Assembly: GCF_016865365.1 (NCBI RefSeq)
Contig: NZ_AP024469.1
Coordinates: forward strand, 4,060,501-4,124,500
Direction: 5' to 3'
Length of the DNA: 64,000 bases
Source of the DNA: Geobacter sp. SVR
GTDB taxonomy: Bacteria; Desulfobacterota; Desulfuromonadia; Geobacterales; Pseudopelobacteraceae
Below, in pieces: positions 1-9,110 of this stretch. Made by a program: the position numbers and the translations under genes. How positions within the stretch are numbered: the stretch's first letter is position 1; each line of letters opens with the position of its first letter. A model generated the notes under the pieces. It ran no database searches and was not told the origin of the DNA. It saw only the letters and a program-made list of their open reading frames with translations.

Positions 1-423
1 GTAGGTCTCCATGACAACTTCGCGCTCGCGGAAACAGTAGAGAAAGACCGTCATGGCGCCGATATCGAGGGCGTGGCAGGCCAGCCAGACCAGATGCGAC
101 TTGAGACGTGTCATTTCGGCCATGATCACCCGGATTGTCTGAGCACGTTCGGGCACCTGGATATCAAGCAGTTTTTCCACTGCCAGAATGTATCCGAGGT
201 TGTTGCTCATGGGTGCCAGGTAGTCCAGGCGGTCGGTCAGCGGCAGAACCTGATGATAGGTCCGGTTTTCCGACAGTTTTTCCACGCCACGGTGCAGGTA
301 ACCGATATCAGGGGTTACCTTGGTGATCACCTCGCCATCCAGCTCGAGTACCAGCCTCAGAACCCCGTGGGTACTGGGATGCTGCGGGCCCATGTTCAAT
401 GTCATTTTTTCCGTAGTAGCCAT
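1..423 (-). CDS. nuoD: NADH-quinone oxidoreductase subunit D, N-terminal part (cut by window edge)
   Basis: This is the first 141 residues of the 49-kDa-type Complex I subunit that, with NuoB, forms the quinone-binding site of the peripheral arm. The visible protein begins [20 protein letters not shown]; the [12 protein letters not shown] motif and the following [20 protein letters not shown] stretch are hallmarks of the family. The ATG is at 421-423, 48 bp after the nuoC stop, in the order nuoA-B-C-D. The gene runs off the left edge, so its C-terminal half cannot be judged. NuoC and NuoD are separate here, not fused as in E. coli. Confidence 0.96.
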   Translation of the reverse strand, partial: MATTEKMTLNMGPQHPSTHGVLRLVLELDGEVITKVTPDIGYLHRGVEKLSENRTYHQVLPLTDRLDYLAPMSNNLGYILAVEKLLDIQVPERAQTIRVIMAEMTRLKSHLVWLACHALDIGAMTVFLYCFREREVVMETY

Positions 424-471
424 TATCGCCTCTTCTTAAGTTCGAAATCCAAAAACGGAATTATTTCAACG

Positions 472-960
472 CTACGACAGGCGCCCTTTGTACGGCTCAC
501 GGTCAGGCCCCTGGAGCGGATAATCCTTGCGCAGGGGGTATCCCTCCCAATCAGGCGTCATCAGGATGCGGGTCAGATTGGGATGATTTTCGAAGACGAT
601 GCCGAACAGGTCAAAGACTTCGCGTTCGAGCCAGTTGGCAGTCCCCCAAACCTGGGTAGCGCTCTGGATGCGCCCGTCGGCCTCGGCCACCGGTGCCTTG
701 ATGCGCAGCCGATCCTTGTTGGCTATGGAAAAGAGCTGGTAAACCAGCATAAAACGTTCATCCTTCTTTCCCAGGTAGTCAACCGCAGTCACGTCAGTGA
801 GCATGTTGTACTGGAGAGACTGCTTGAGAAACGAGAGGATGGGCAGGATATCATCCTTCTTGACGGTGACAGTGACCTCGTCACGAAATTTTCTCACTTC
901 GAGAATCGAGGAAGCGAACTGCTCCTTCAGCTTGATTACTGCGCGATTGTTTTCTGCCAT
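472..960 (-). CDS. nuoC: NADH-quinone oxidoreductase subunit C
   Basis: This is the 30-kDa-type subunit of the Complex I peripheral arm. The family signature LEREVFDLFGIVFENHPNL and the C-terminal PLRKDYPLQGPDREPYKG are both present. I start at the ATG at 958-960 (MAENNRAV), giving 162 residues. An upstream TTG at 996 would add 12 residues but has no clear ribosome binding site, while the ATG has an AAAAGGG stretch upstream. It lies between nuoB and nuoD in one transcript. The protein binds no cofactor and scaffolds NuoB and NuoD. Confidence 0.95.
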   Translation of the reverse strand: MAENNRAVIKLKEQFASSILEVRKFRDEVTVTVKKDDILPILSFLKQSLQYNMLTDVTAVDYLGKKDERFMLVYQLFSIANKDRLRIKAPVAEADGRIQSATQVWGTANWLEREVFDLFGIVFENHPNLTRILMTPDWEGYPLRKDYPLQGPDREPYKGRLS

Positions 961-1012
961 GATTCCAACCCTTTTCTGGGATTTGATTTTATTCAACTAC
1001 CACATGGATCAA

Positions 1013-1525
1013 TCAGGCGGCGGAGGTGATCCTCTGCCCCAGACCGAGCGCGGATCCGAACGAGTTCTTCTCTTTCATGATCTTGTCCTGCAGCTTCATG
1101 ATGCCGAACAGCAGCGCCTCGGGACGTGGCGGACAACCCGGAATGTAAACATCGACCGGCAGCGCCTCGTCGATACCCTGAACAACGCTATAGGTGTCAA
1201 ACACACCACCGGAGCAGGCACAGGCCCCCATGGCGATCACCCACTTGGGCTCGGGCATCTGCTCGTACACGGTCTTGATTACCGGCAACATTTTCTTGGT
1301 AACCGTACCGGCAATGATGATGCAGTCGGCCTGACGCGGTGAGGCACGGAAAATGATACCGAAACGATCAAGGTCATGGGAGGATGCGCCGGTAGCCATC
1401 ATCTCGATGGCACAGCACGCCAGACCAAAGGTCATCGGCCAGATGGACGACTTCCTCGACCAGTTCACCAGCGCATCAAGCGACGTGGTTATGATATTCT
1501 CGCCGAGCGGATTCTCTACTCCCAT
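1013..1525 (-). CDS. nuoB: NADH-quinone oxidoreductase subunit B
   Basis: This 170-residue subunit carries the terminal [4Fe-4S] cluster N2 that passes electrons to quinone. Cluster ligands are visible: the tandem Cys37-Cys38 in [13 protein letters not shown], Cys102 in MGACACSGG, and Cys131 in [10 protein letters not shown]. Length and motif order are normal for the family. The start codon lies inside the end of nuoA (10 bp overlap), which suggests translational coupling. It belongs to the nuo operon read leftward from the promoter near 1925-1952. Confidence 0.97.
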   Translation of the reverse strand: MGVENPLGENIITTSLDALVNWSRKSSIWPMTFGLACCAIEMMATGASSHDLDRFGIIFRASPRQADCIIIAGTVTKKMLPVIKTVYEQMPEPKWVIAMGACACSGGVFDTYSVVQGIDEALPVDVYIPGCPPRPEALLFGIMKLQDKIMKEKNSFGSALGLGQRITSAA

Positions 1526-1872
1526 TCCAGTGCTCCTTTTTTCCAGACATAAATATAACCGACAAAGAGAATGACAATAAAGAGACCCATCTCTACCAAG
1601 CCGAACACACCGAGCTTCTTGTAAAGAATCGCCCAGGGATAGAGAAACACAGCCTCAATGTCGAACAGAATGAAAAGCATCGCAATCAGGTAGAACTTGA
1701 TCGAGAAGCGCTCCCGCGCCGTTCCCACCGGCTCGCATCCGCACTCGTATGGAGCTTGCTTAATGGCAGAAAACTTCTTCGGTCCGATGATCGACGACAT
1801 GACCAACGAGACAAGCCCGAAAGATATCGCCACGATCACAAGCAGAAGTATGGGTAAATAGGCACCAAGCAT
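1516..1872 (-). CDS. nuoA: NADH-quinone oxidoreductase subunit A
   Basis: This 118-residue membrane subunit of Complex I is the first gene of the nuo operon. Three hydrophobic segments are visible (about residues 5-27, 60-82 and 87-108), separated by the conserved loop with YECGCEP and the [19 protein letters not shown] motif. The ATG at 1870-1872 follows a GAGGAGGAA ribosome binding site. A consensus promoter and a perfect inverted repeat lie just upstream, so this is probably the regulated head of the operon. Confidence 0.97.
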   Translation of the reverse strand: MLGAYLPILLLVIVAISFGLVSLVMSSIIGPKKFSAIKQAPYECGCEPVGTARERFSIKFYLIAMLFILFDIEAVFLYPWAILYKKLGVFGLVEMGLFIVILFVGYIYVWKKGALEWE

Positions 1873-1898
1873 GAAAAATTCCTCCTCACGGCGTTACG

Positions 1899-1952
1899 GT
1901 ATACTGTATACAAAACAGTTGAGAAAATAGGGTAATCAGGGTTCTTTGTCAA
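1899..1952 (-). promoter_or_regulatory. nuo promoter with palindromic operator
   Basis: Reading the minus strand, TTGACA (1947-1952), a 17-bp spacer and TATTTT (1924-1929) form a strong sigma-70-type promoter. The predicted transcription start is near 1917. A perfect inverted repeat GTATAC-A-GTATAC (1899-1911) follows at about +6 to +18, a position suited to a repressor. Closely related repeats precede hemL (2054-2066) and the atp F1 operon (57295-57307). Confidence 0.75.
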
Positions 1953-2042
1953 GATTATTTTTCCGGCGGGAAACGTACTGATAAACAGGCGCTGACGGCT
2001 CGGCTCGGCAAAGTTTTTTTGAATGAAATTGGCTCATTACCC

Positions 2043-2072
2043 TTGACACAGCTGCATACAGTATGCTACGCA
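2043..2072 (+). promoter_or_regulatory. hemL promoter region with palindromic operator
   Basis: A TTGACA (2043-2048) is followed at once by the perfect inverted repeat GCATAC-A-GTATGC (2054-2066). The -10 is unclear: TACGCA at 2067-2072 gives an 18-bp spacer, while TATGCT at 2062-2067 gives only 13. Either way the repeat overlaps the promoter. It has the same 6-1-6 architecture as the site in the nuo promoter 150 bp away. Confidence 0.6.
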
Positions 2073-2133
2073 TTTCTGCTGGTCAGCATATTCCACGGCA
2101 TCTGGTCCTTGCCGACAGAAGGGGATTAACGAC

Positions 2134-3420
2134 ATGAATCACCACCGTTCCAGCGTGCTTTTTCAACAGGCAAAAGCATCCATCCCCGGCGGCGTCAACA
2201 GTCCGGTACGGGCATTCAAATCGGTCGGAGCCGACCCCCTTTTCATAACCAGGGCGGCCGGCTGCACGATCAGCGACGAAGACGGCAATTCTTACACTGA
2301 CTATGTAGGCTCCTGGGGACCCATGATCCTGGGGCACTGCCACCCGCAGGTGGTGGATGCCGTGAAATCCGCCCTAGAAAAGGGCGCGAGCTTCGGCGCA
2401 CCGACGAAGCTCGAGATTACCCTGGCCGAAATGGTTATCGATGCGGTTCCCTCCATCGAAATGGTCCGCATGGTCAGCTCCGGCACCGAGGCGACCATGA
2501 GTGCCATACGCCTTGCCCGCGGCTTCACCGGACGCGACAAGATTCTCAAGTTTTCCGGATGCTACCACGGCCATGCCGACTCACTGCTCGTCAAGGCCGG
2601 GTCCGGCGCCGCAACGTTCGGCGTACCCGATTCGCCCGGTGTGCCTGCCGATTTTGCCAAACACACCCTCACCGGAGAATACAACTCCCTCGCCTCGGTA
2701 AAAACACTGGTCGCGGAAAATCCCGGGCAGATTGCCTGCATCATCGTGGAACCCGTAGCCGGCAATATGGGAACCGTGCCTCCCCGGGAAGGCTTTCTGG
2801 AAGGACTGCGTGAGATCTGCACCAACGAAGGGATCGTTCTGATCTTTGACGAAGTGATGTCCGGATTCCGCGTCGCCTACGGCGGTGCCCAGGAACTCTA
2901 TGGAATCACCCCCGACATGACCACCCTGGGCAAAATCATCGGCGGCGGACTCCCGGTGGGCGCCTTCGGCGGTAAACGCGAGATCATGGAAAAACTGTCT
3001 CCCAACGGGGGCGTGTATCAGGCCGGCACCCTTTCCGGCAACCCGCTCGCCATGAGCGCCGGCATCGCCACGCTTTCGCTGCTGAAACAACCGGGCTTTT
3101 ATTCGGCACTCGAGGAGAAGAGCCGGGCCGTTGCCGACGGGATCTCCGCCGCTGCCAAACAGGCAGGCTACCCCATTTATTCCACCCGGGTAGGCAGCAT
3201 GTTCTGCGCCTTCTTTACGCCGGGCGAAGTATATGACTGGTCCACCGCTGCCGCTTGCGACACCAAGGCATTCTCCCGCTATTTTCTGGGCATGCTGGAG
3301 GAAGGCATCTATCTGGCACCGTCACAGTTTGAAACCGCCTTCGTCTCGGCTGCCCATACCGACGCGGACATCGAACGCACCATTGCTGCGGCAGCCAAAT
3401 GCTTTAAAGCGCTCCGGTAA
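2134..3420 (+). CDS. hemL: Glutamate-1-semialdehyde 2,1-aminomutase
   Basis: This PLP enzyme converts glutamate-1-semialdehyde to 5-aminolevulinate in the C5 route to heme, siroheme and cobamides. The 428-residue length is typical. Motifs include the N-terminal [17 protein letters not shown], the [17 protein letters not shown] cofactor region, [22 protein letters not shown] and the Schiff-base lysine in [10 protein letters not shown] (about residue 266). The ATG follows a GAAGGGGATT ribosome binding site. It diverges from nuoA and shares the intergenic operator type. A cytochrome-rich lifestyle would demand high heme flux. Confidence 0.97.
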   Translation: MNHHRSSVLFQQAKASIPGGVNSPVRAFKSVGADPLFITRAAGCTISDEDGNSYTDYVGSWGPMILGHCHPQVVDAVKSALEKGASFGAPTKLEITLAEMVIDAVPSIEMVRMVSSGTEATMSAIRLARGFTGRDKILKFSGCYHGHADSLLVKAGSGAATFGVPDSPGVPADFAKHTLTGEYNSLASVKTLVAENPGQIACIIVEPVAGNMGTVPPREGFLEGLREICTNEGIVLIFDEVMSGFRVAYGGAQELYGITPDMTTLGKIIGGGLPVGAFGGKREIMEKLSPNGGVYQAGTLSGNPLAMSAGIATLSLLKQPGFYSALEEKSRAVADGISAAAKQAGYPIYSTRVGSMFCAFFTPGEVYDWSTAAACDTKAFSRYFLGMLEEGIYLAPSQFETAFVSAAHTDADIERTIAAAAKCFKALR

Positions 3421-3432
3421 AGCCTTATTAAT

Positions 3433-3462
3433 TTGACATGGTGATAGCCGCCGTGCTATTGA
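3433..3462 (+). promoter_or_regulatory. Candidate promoter of the atpZ-I-B-E cluster
   Basis: TTGACA (3433-3438) is followed after 18 bp by TATTGA (3457-3462). It lies in the short gap between hemL and atpZ and would let the ATP synthase membrane cluster be transcribed apart from hemL. The -10 is imperfect, and read-through from hemL is also possible because no terminator is visible in this gap. No GTATAC-type operator is seen here. Confidence 0.45.
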
Positions 3463-3491
3463 ATACCGGTTTTAGTGTCGGATAAATACGC

Positions 3492-3728
3492 ATGAACCGT
3501 GATAAAAAGGATATCTTCCGCAGCTTGGCGCTGGTATCCAGTATGGGGATATCGGTTGTACTCGCGATCGGCATCGGCGTCTGGTTCGGTCTGACTCTGG
3601 ACCGTTGGCTTGGGACAAAACCCTGGTTCTTTTATATCTTTCTTTTTATCGGAATCGCGGCCGGCTTCAAAAACATCTACGTAATAGCCGGCAGGGAGAT
3701 CCGCAGGAATGATGACGGCGATAAATGA
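3492..3728 (+). CDS. atpZ: AtpZ/AtpI-family ATP synthase accessory membrane protein
   Basis: This 78-residue protein has two transmembrane helices (about residues 13-36 and 44-66) separated by the short loop LDRWLGTKPW, the usual layout of AtpZ-type proteins. The family is encoded beside F-type ATP synthase genes and is linked to assembly of the rotor ring or to divalent cation passage. Here it heads the cluster atpZ-atpI-atpB-atpE. Its 3' end overlaps the start of the next gene by 20 bp. Confidence 0.8.
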   Translation: MNRDKKDIFRSLALVSSMGISVVLAIGIGVWFGLTLDRWLGTKPWFFYIFLFIGIAAGFKNIYVIAGREIRRNDDGDK

Positions 3729-4092
3729 GGAAAACCTCTTCGCGGTCATCCTCAAAGGAAGCGTTGGCCTCCTTCTGGTTCTGACCATCGGTGGATTCGT
3801 TTTCTTTTCCGTAAAAACCGGCTTGGGTATTCTGACGGGCGGGATAATTGCCCTGGTCAACTTCGTCTGGATGCGCAACGTTCTTCAGCGCATCCTGGGA
3901 CTGCTGCCCTCCAGACCGGGCCTCTATGCCCAACTGAGGTTTGTCGCCCGTATTGTAGTTACCGGACTGATACTCTATTTTCTGATCGTGTCGGGCTGGG
4001 TTTCTTTGGCTGGACTTCTGACAGGATTGTCGGTCATCGTCGCAAACATCATCGCACTTTCAATATATCGTGCCGTGCGCACAGGAGGTTAG
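3709..4092 (+). CDS. atpI: ATP synthase subunit I-like protein
   Basis: This hydrophobic protein of about 127 residues has four predicted membrane helices, including [41 protein letters not shown] and [13 protein letters not shown]. That is the pattern of the ATP synthase I chain, which helps assemble the c-ring and is not part of the mature enzyme. Two adjacent ATGs (3709 and 3712) are possible starts. The stop lies 5 bp before atpB. The family is poorly conserved, so the call rests on topology and position. Confidence 0.75.
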   Translation: MMTAINEENLFAVILKGSVGLLLVLTIGGFVFFSVKTGLGILTGGIIALVNFVWMRNVLQRILGLLPSRPGLYAQLRFVARIVVTGLILYFLIVSGWVSLAGLLTGLSVIVANIIALSIYRAVRTGG

Positions 4093-4097
4093 GTCTC

Positions 4098-4787
4098 ATG
4101 GTTCACCCGTTACTGTTTCTCGAGTTCTTCCGCTCACTCTTGGCCCCGCTGCACATCAGCGAAGCCAGCGCCGATGCCATTGCCTATACCTGGCTGATCA
4201 TCATACTGCTGCTGGTGCTGTCGGTGCTGGCAACCTCCGCCCTGAAGACGATTCCGAGCGGCCTGCAGAATTTCATGGAAGTGGTTGTCGGCGGCATCGA
4301 GAACATGATCGTCGAGACCATGGGCGAACATGGCCGTCCCTTTTTCCCGTTGATCGCCACCCTGGCCATTTTCGTGCTCGTTTCCAACCTGATCGGCCTG
4401 GTTCCCGGCTTCTTTCCGCCGACCGCCAACATCAATACGACTGCTGCCTGCGCCATCATCGTCTTTCTTTCAACCCACGTGGTGGGGATCAAGCACCATG
4501 GTTTCCACTATTTCAAGCACTTCTGCGGGCCGATCGCCTGGCTGGCTCCGATCATGTTCTTCATCGAAGTTATCGGCCACCTGAGCCGTCCTGTGTCGCT
4601 GACCCTGCGTCTCTTCGGCAACATGAACGGCCATGAGTTGGTGCTGATGATCTTCTTCGGCCTGGCTCCCTTCCTGGTTCCGCTGCCGATGATGCTGATG
4701 GGCGTACTGGTTTCCTTCATCCAGGCCTTCGTGTTCATGCTGCTGGCAATGATCTACATCCAGGGCTCCCTGGAAGAGGCACACTAA
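4098..4787 (+). CDS. atpB: F-type ATP synthase subunit a
   Basis: This is the 229-residue membrane stator subunit with the two proton (or ion) half-channels facing the c-ring. Five to six hydrophobic helices are visible. The conserved [17 protein letters not shown] segment carries the essential arginine that separates the half-channels. An AGGAGG ribosome binding site lies 9 bp upstream, overlapping the atpI stop. The subunits it must join (b', b and F1) are encoded about 46 kb away on the opposite strand. Confidence 0.96.
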   Translation: MVHPLLFLEFFRSLLAPLHISEASADAIAYTWLIIILLLVLSVLATSALKTIPSGLQNFMEVVVGGIENMIVETMGEHGRPFFPLIATLAIFVLVSNLIGLVPGFFPPTANINTTAACAIIVFLSTHVVGIKHHGFHYFKHFCGPIAWLAPIMFFIEVIGHLSRPVSLTLRLFGNMNGHELVLMIFFGLAPFLVPLPMMLMGVLVSFIQAFVFMLLAMIYIQGSLEEAH

Positions 4788-4797
4788 CAATCTGGTA

Positions 4798-4841
4798 GAG
4801 GTTAAGGTTCAGCAATACCTTTCCTCAACCTTGACCTTAAT
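4798..4841. repeat. Short inverted repeat of a TTAAGGTCAAGG family
   Basis: Between atpB and atpE, a GAGGTTAAGGTT arm (4798-4809) faces TCCTCAACCTTGACCTTAAT (4822-4841). The second arm, read on the minus strand, is nearly identical to a sequence at 48446-48468 after kup. It is a dispersed intergenic repeat, not a gene. As an imperfect hairpin inside the operon it could modulate the atpB/atpE ratio, but that is only inference. Confidence 0.5.
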
Positions 4842-4897
4842 CTGTTTTTCCAATCCTATACCATTTAGGATAATCACACCCCGAGAGGAGAAGTAAG

Positions 4898-5173
4898 ATG
4901 AGCTTTTTCACGATGTGCGTTCTGGCAGCAGGTATTGGTATGGCACTGGGCACCGTCGGCACCGGCATTGGCCAGGGTCTGGCAGTCAAAAGCGCCGTAG
5001 AAGGCGTTTCCCGCAACCCCGGCGCTTCCGGCAAGATCCTGACCACCATGATGATCGGTCTGGCCATGATCGAGTCTCTGGCAATTTACGCCCTGGTTGT
5101 CTGCCTGATCATCCTGTTCGCCAACCCCTACAAGGATATCGCTGTCAAGCTGGCCGAGACCGTTGCCAAGTAA
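4898..5173 (+). CDS. atpE: F-type ATP synthase subunit c
   Basis: This 91-residue rotor-ring subunit forms a two-helix hairpin. Helix 1 carries the glycine repeat GTVGTGIGQG, the polar loop is SRNPGASGK, and helix 2 carries the ion-binding Glu59 in GLAMIESLAIYAL. Gln26, Glu59, Ser60 and Tyr64 match positions used for Na+ in Ilyobacter/Propionigenium-type rings, but residue 61 is Leu instead of Thr, so ion specificity cannot be read off. A GAGGAGAAG ribosome binding site precedes the ATG, and a strong terminator follows at 5201. Confidence 0.96.
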   Translation: MSFFTMCVLAAGIGMALGTVGTGIGQGLAVKSAVEGVSRNPGASGKILTTMMIGLAMIESLAIYALVVCLIILFANPYKDIAVKLAETVAK

Positions 5174-5200
5174 TTCAAGAGTACCTGAAACAAGCAGAAC

Positions 5201-5232
5201 AAAAAAGGCGCCCCCCGAGGGGCGCCTTTTTT
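5201..5232. terminator. Bidirectional intrinsic terminator after atpE
   Basis: An 8-bp GC stem (GGCGCCCC 5207-5214, loop CCGA, GGGGCGCC 5219-5226) is flanked by six A on the left and six T on the right. It ends the atpE transcript and, read leftward, the transcript of the lipoprotein/gspB/exeA genes that converge on it. Confidence 0.93.
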
Positions 5233-5265
5233 GTTATTACATATTTAACAATGCAATCCGTCTTG

Positions 5266-6024
5266 TCACTCATCGAGCAATTGCACACTCACCTCGGCCG
5301 AAGCATCGCTTTCGACCAGCGCCCCCGACGGAAGCTTTAGCACCGTTCTTGCCACATAGCTGTAGATGACCCGCCGCTCCAGACCGACATCCACAAAGGT
5401 ATCACCCGTGAGCAGTTCCTTGTTGTGCGGGAGGTAGGACATCGGCTCGCCCTTGACGACACGGTACAGATTGTGGCCGATGACGATACCCTGGCGGGGG
5501 GGGCGGGCCGTGAATTTCAACCGTATTTCCGTTGGTTCGGCGGTAGCGGTCAGCGCGGGGGACTCCGGTGCCGGCACCATGCTCACCGTCACCGGAGCCG
5601 CCGGTTCGCCGTCATGATCGTCCCCATTGTAGGCGACAACGATGTAACTGTAGTCGGAGCCGATTCTGACATCGGTGTCGAGCAGCATCATCAGGCTGCC
5701 GTAGCGCCGCACCGCTTGGTCGGGAAGATCCATGTAAAGCTTGTGAAAAAGGGCAAAGTCTGCGACGCAGGCGCTGCAGCTGTCACTCTGGCCGGTGATG
5801 GCCTCCCGCCGGAGCACCTTGATGCCTACCAGATCCCTCAGACTACGGCCGGCACGGTCCCGCTGCGGCGCAACGAACGAGAGTTTCACGATTGTGCCGG
5901 TCTGCTGTGTGCTGACGGCTGATGGTGCAGCCGGCACCAGCATCTCGGGATAGATCAGGGCACCCTTTTTTCCGCACGCGGCGAGAAACAGGGGAATGGT
6001 GAGCAGGCAGACAAGGACACGCAT
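5266..6024 (-). CDS. Predicted lipoprotein with fibronectin-III-like repeats
   Basis: This 252-residue secreted protein has a lipobox, LFLAACGKKGAL, with Cys near residue 18. The CGKKGAL start resembles small LptM/YifL-type lipoproteins, but here it is followed by a long domain. The rest has the feel of two beta-sandwich repeats (LSFVAPQRDRAG..., IRLKFTARPPRQG...), each ending in a Y-S-Y-I/V-V/A-type strand, as in fibronectin type III folds. The start is the ATG at 6024, preceded by AGAGG. It is the last gene after exeA-like and gspB, so an envelope or secretion role is possible. No function is assigned. Confidence 0.7.
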   Translation of the reverse strand: MRVLVCLLTIPLFLAACGKKGALIYPEMLVPAAPSAVSTQQTGTIVKLSFVAPQRDRAGRSLRDLVGIKVLRREAITGQSDSCSACVADFALFHKLYMDLPDQAVRRYGSLMMLLDTDVRIGSDYSYIVVAYNGDDHDGEPAAPVTVSMVPAPESPALTATAEPTEIRLKFTARPPRQGIVIGHNLYRVVKGEPMSYLPHNKELLTGDTFVDVGLERRVIYSYVARTVLKLPSGALVESDASAEVSVQLLDE

Positions 6025-6048
6025 CAAAACCTCTGAGTGTGGATGGGA

Positions 6049-6807
6049 TTACTTTCCGGCAGCCGAAGCCCCGGAAGCGACCAGGGGAACATCGAAGGAT
6101 CTTCCGGACAGGGAAAACCGCACCCGATCCGGAAGGATTTCGGTAATCTTCGCCCCGGAGACGACATTCCCCTCCTGCAGGAGAAAGCCGTTGATGACGG
6201 CCCTGCTGGCACTGCGCGTGTCCTGCCAGGCGATCCCGGACACTCGGAGGTCGACCGGAGGGGGCGTTGGCTGCAGTTCCACCTGACCAGGTACAGCCGT
6301 TGCCATCTGATCCTTCGACGGCTCCGAGCGTTCCCTGACCGGCACTGCCGGCTTCCTGCGGGCTGTCCTGACCGGAACAGGCACGGCGGCCTTTTCAACC
6401 GGAGCCACGGTAGCTGCAGCTGTCGCTGTCACGGGGGCTGCCGTAGAGATAGGTGCGGGAACGGACACAGGAGGCTGTACCGGGGCAGAGGCTGAATGCG
6501 GCGCAGCAGCCAGCTGTGAGGGTACGGCAACGGGGGCGGGTTGGGATACTGCCGGGGCCGCAACGGACGGAGGCTTTACGTCCCGCTTAGGTGCCGGCCC
6601 ATCGCCCCGGAGCAGAAACCATGTGGCGCCGAAGGTTGCCAGCGAGGCTACAGCCACAACAACAGCCACTTTCCATACGCCGCCACCACCGGTAGGACGG
6701 TGCTCATCCGCGAACAGCTCCCCAGAGATACAGGACATGCCTGTTCCCCGCTTTTTCCTGGCCTTCTCGTGTTCAAGCTTCTTCAGTGCATCGAGAATGT
6801 AACTCAT
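6049..6807 (-). CDS. GspB-like general secretion accessory protein
   Basis: The N-terminus MSYILDALKKLEHEKARKK is the characteristic cytoplasmic opening of GspB/ExeB-type proteins. A single membrane helix follows (about residues 45-65), then a long Pro/Ala/Val-rich periplasmic linker (about residues 70-180) and a compact C-terminal domain (DLRVSGIAWQDTRSASRAVINGFLL...) typical of the family. GspA/GspB pairs help the type II secretin pass the peptidoglycan. The partner ATPase gene lies 10 bp upstream at 6818-7678. No other type II secretion genes are in the window. Confidence 0.85.
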   Translation of the reverse strand: MSYILDALKKLEHEKARKKRGTGMSCISGELFADEHRPTGGGGVWKVAVVVAVASLATFGATWFLLRGDGPAPKRDVKPPSVAAPAVSQPAPVAVPSQLAAAPHSASAPVQPPVSVPAPISTAAPVTATAAATVAPVEKAAVPVPVRTARRKPAVPVRERSEPSKDQMATAVPGQVELQPTPPPVDLRVSGIAWQDTRSASRAVINGFLLQEGNVVSGAKITEILPDRVRFSLSGRSFDVPLVASGASAAGK

Positions 6808-6817
6808 GCGCGCAATC

Positions 6818-7678
6818 TCACTTTCCTGTCAGCCATGTTCTCAGTCGCGCAAAAACCCGGCTGCGTTTAGAAACGGGCATAACTCCGGCAATCACCTGGC
6901 TGGCCATCAGGGGAGTGACCGACAGGCTTTCCCTCGTCCAGGCCAGCACGAGGGCCTGTTCACAGACGATATTGATCAGCCGGGGAATACCGCCCGAAAA
7001 ACGGTATATGCGCCTGATGGCGCCGCGGGAAAAGAGCCCCGGAATACGGCACCCGGACACCCGCAAGCGGTGATCGATATAATCGCCCGTGTCGGCCTGT
7101 CCCATCGGTACCAACCGGCAACGCACGGTAATGCGCTGGCGGAGTTGGCGAAGATCATGCCGCCCCAAGACATCGTCAAGCTCGGGCTGACCTGCCAGAA
7201 TGATCTGGACCAGTTTGTCGCGCTCGGTCTCAAGGTTGGAAATCATGCGCACATGTTCCAGCACATCCGGCGCCAGGTTCTGGGCCTCGTCGATCACCAG
7301 CACAACGGTGCGCCCTTCGCGATGCTGGTCCAGCAGAAACTTGCCCAGGGCATCCAGATAGCCGGAATGGTTTTCCTGTGCCGCTTGGATTCCGAATTCG
7401 CGGCAAATGGCTGACAACAGCTGTTCGCCCGACAGGCAGGGATTGAAGATCAGTGCCGAGCGGTATTGCTCGTGGCTCAGTTCGGAGAGCAGGGTGCGCA
7501 GCAATGTGGTCTTGCCGGTACCAACCTCACCGGTCATGGCGATGAAACCGGCGTGGTTGTCGATGCCGTACACCAGGTGGGCAAAAGCCTCACGATGATT
7601 GCGGCTCAGAAAGATGAACTGCGGATTCGGCGTGATGGTAAACGGTTTTTCCTTGAAGCCGAAAAAGTCGCAGTACAT
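6818..7678 (-). CDS. ExeA/GspA-type AAA ATPase
   Basis: This 286-residue AAA+ ATPase begins MYCDFFGFKEKPFTITPNP, the usual start of ExeA/GspA-like proteins. Walker A is GEVGTGKTT (residues 50-58) and Walker B is VVLVIDEAQ (about 125-133). It stops soon after the AAA module at a basic tail, without the membrane and peptidoglycan-binding parts of full-length GspA. It is therefore a short version, like the ATPases next to many Mshl/type IV pilus or GspB genes. It starts 5 bp after argH and is followed by gspB. Confidence 0.85.
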   Translation of the reverse strand: MYCDFFGFKEKPFTITPNPQFIFLSRNHREAFAHLVYGIDNHAGFIAMTGEVGTGKTTLLRTLLSELSHEQYRSALIFNPCLSGEQLLSAICREFGIQAAQENHSGYLDALGKFLLDQHREGRTVVLVIDEAQNLAPDVLEHVRMISNLETERDKLVQIILAGQPELDDVLGRHDLRQLRQRITVRCRLVPMGQADTGDYIDHRLRVSGCRIPGLFSRGAIRRIYRFSGGIPRLINIVCEQALVLAWTRESLSVTPLMASQVIAGVMPVSKRSRVFARLRTWLTGK

Positions 7679-7683
7679 TGGAG

Positions 7684-9060
7684 CTACTTGCCTTCCCTGC
7701 AGCGCATGATTTCACCCCACACCTGCTCCCGTGCGGTTCCGCCGGGAACGTTGCGCGCATCGGTGCTCGCTTCCACCGTGATGGCCGCAAAGATATCATC
7801 CGCGAAGTGGAGTGAAAACAGCTGCCATTCGGCCAGTGACAGTTCGTCCAGCTCCATCTCGTTTTCGATACAGTATTTGACCGCATTGCCGACCGCCTCG
7901 TGGGCATCCCGGAACGGCAGCCCCTTGCGCACCAGGTAATCGGCAACATCGGTGGCAGTGGAGAAGCCGTCTCCGGCTGCCTTGCGCATGTTGCCGGCAT
8001 TGATGCGCATTTCCCTGATCATGTCGGCAAAGATCTTCAGGCTGCCCTTGACGGTGTCGATGGTATCGAACAACGGCTCTTTGTCCTCCTGCATGTCTTT
8101 GTTATAGGCCAGCGGCAGGGACTTCATCACCGTCAGAAGCGCCATCAGGTTGCCGTACACCCGCCCGGTTTTACCTCGCACCAGTTCGGGAACATCGGGA
8201 TTTTTCTTCTGGGGCATGATCGAGGAGCCGGTGCAGAAACCATCCGACAGCTCGATGAACCGGAAGGAGCTGGTGGACCACAGGATCAACTCTTCGGAAA
8301 AGCGCGAGAGGTGCATCATCAGAATCGACCCGGCCGCCAGGAATTCCAGGGCGAAATCGCGGTCCGAAACGGCATCCAGGGAGTTGCGTGTGATTGCCGG
8401 GAAATCGAGCTGCTCGGCCACATACCCGCGGTCGATGGGGAAGGTCGTACCGGCCAGGGCGCCGGCCCCCAGGGGCAGCACGTTGACGCGCTTGAGGCAG
8501 TCTTCCAGACGGGCCCTGTCCCGCTTGAACATCTCGACGTAAGCCATCAGGTGGTGGGCGAACAGGATCGGCTGGGCGGTCTGCAGGTGGGTGAAACCGG
8601 GCATGACCACATCCAGGTTCTCTTCGGCCTGGGTCAGCAGCGCATCGATCAGCAGGTCGATGTAGGTAACGATTGCGGCGATTTCATCGCGCAGGTACAG
8701 GCGAATGTCCAGTGCCACCTGATCGTTGCGGGAACGGCCGGTATGAAGGCGCTTGCCCGCCTCTCCGATGCTGGCAGACAGGCGTGCCTCGATGTTCATG
8801 TGGATGTCTTCCAGGCTGATCGAGAAGTCGAAGGTGCCGGCTTCGATCTGCTGCAGGATCTGCTGCAGGCCATGGACGATGGCCTGCACGTCCTCCAGCG
8901 GAATGATGCCCTGCTGGCCCAACATGCGGGCGTGGGCAATCGAGCCGCGGATATCCTGATGATACAGACGCTTGTCGAATTCGATCGAAGCGGTGAACTC
9001 TTCAACGAACTTGTCGGTGGGCTGGGTGAAGCGGCCGCCCCACAGTTTGTCTTTTGACAT
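7684..9060 (-). CDS. argH: Argininosuccinate lyase
   Basis: This enzyme performs the last step of arginine synthesis, splitting argininosuccinate into arginine and fumarate. It is 458 residues, normal length. The fumarase/aspartase superfamily signature [12 protein letters not shown] (about residues 279-290) carries the mobile catalytic serine loop. [13 protein letters not shown] and [11 protein letters not shown] are also diagnostic. It is separated from argG by two unrelated genes, although all lie on one strand. The ATG is at 9058-9060. Confidence 0.98.
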   Translation of the reverse strand: MSKDKLWGGRFTQPTDKFVEEFTASIEFDKRLYHQDIRGSIAHARMLGQQGIIPLEDVQAIVHGLQQILQQIEAGTFDFSISLEDIHMNIEARLSASIGEAGKRLHTGRSRNDQVALDIRLYLRDEIAAIVTYIDLLIDALLTQAEENLDVVMPGFTHLQTAQPILFAHHLMAYVEMFKRDRARLEDCLKRVNVLPLGAGALAGTTFPIDRGYVAEQLDFPAITRNSLDAVSDRDFALEFLAAGSILMMHLSRFSEELILWSTSSFRFIELSDGFCTGSSIMPQKKNPDVPELVRGKTGRVYGNLMALLTVMKSLPLAYNKDMQEDKEPLFDTIDTVKGSLKIFADMIREMRINAGNMRKAAGDGFSTATDVADYLVRKGLPFRDAHEAVGNAVKYCIENEMELDELSLAEWQLFSLHFADDIFAAITVEASTDARNVPGGTAREQVWGEIMRCREGK

Positions 9061-9110
9061 GTACGTTCTCCCGGTCCCGATTCACGGGCCAAAATTTGAA
9101 TACTGCGATG

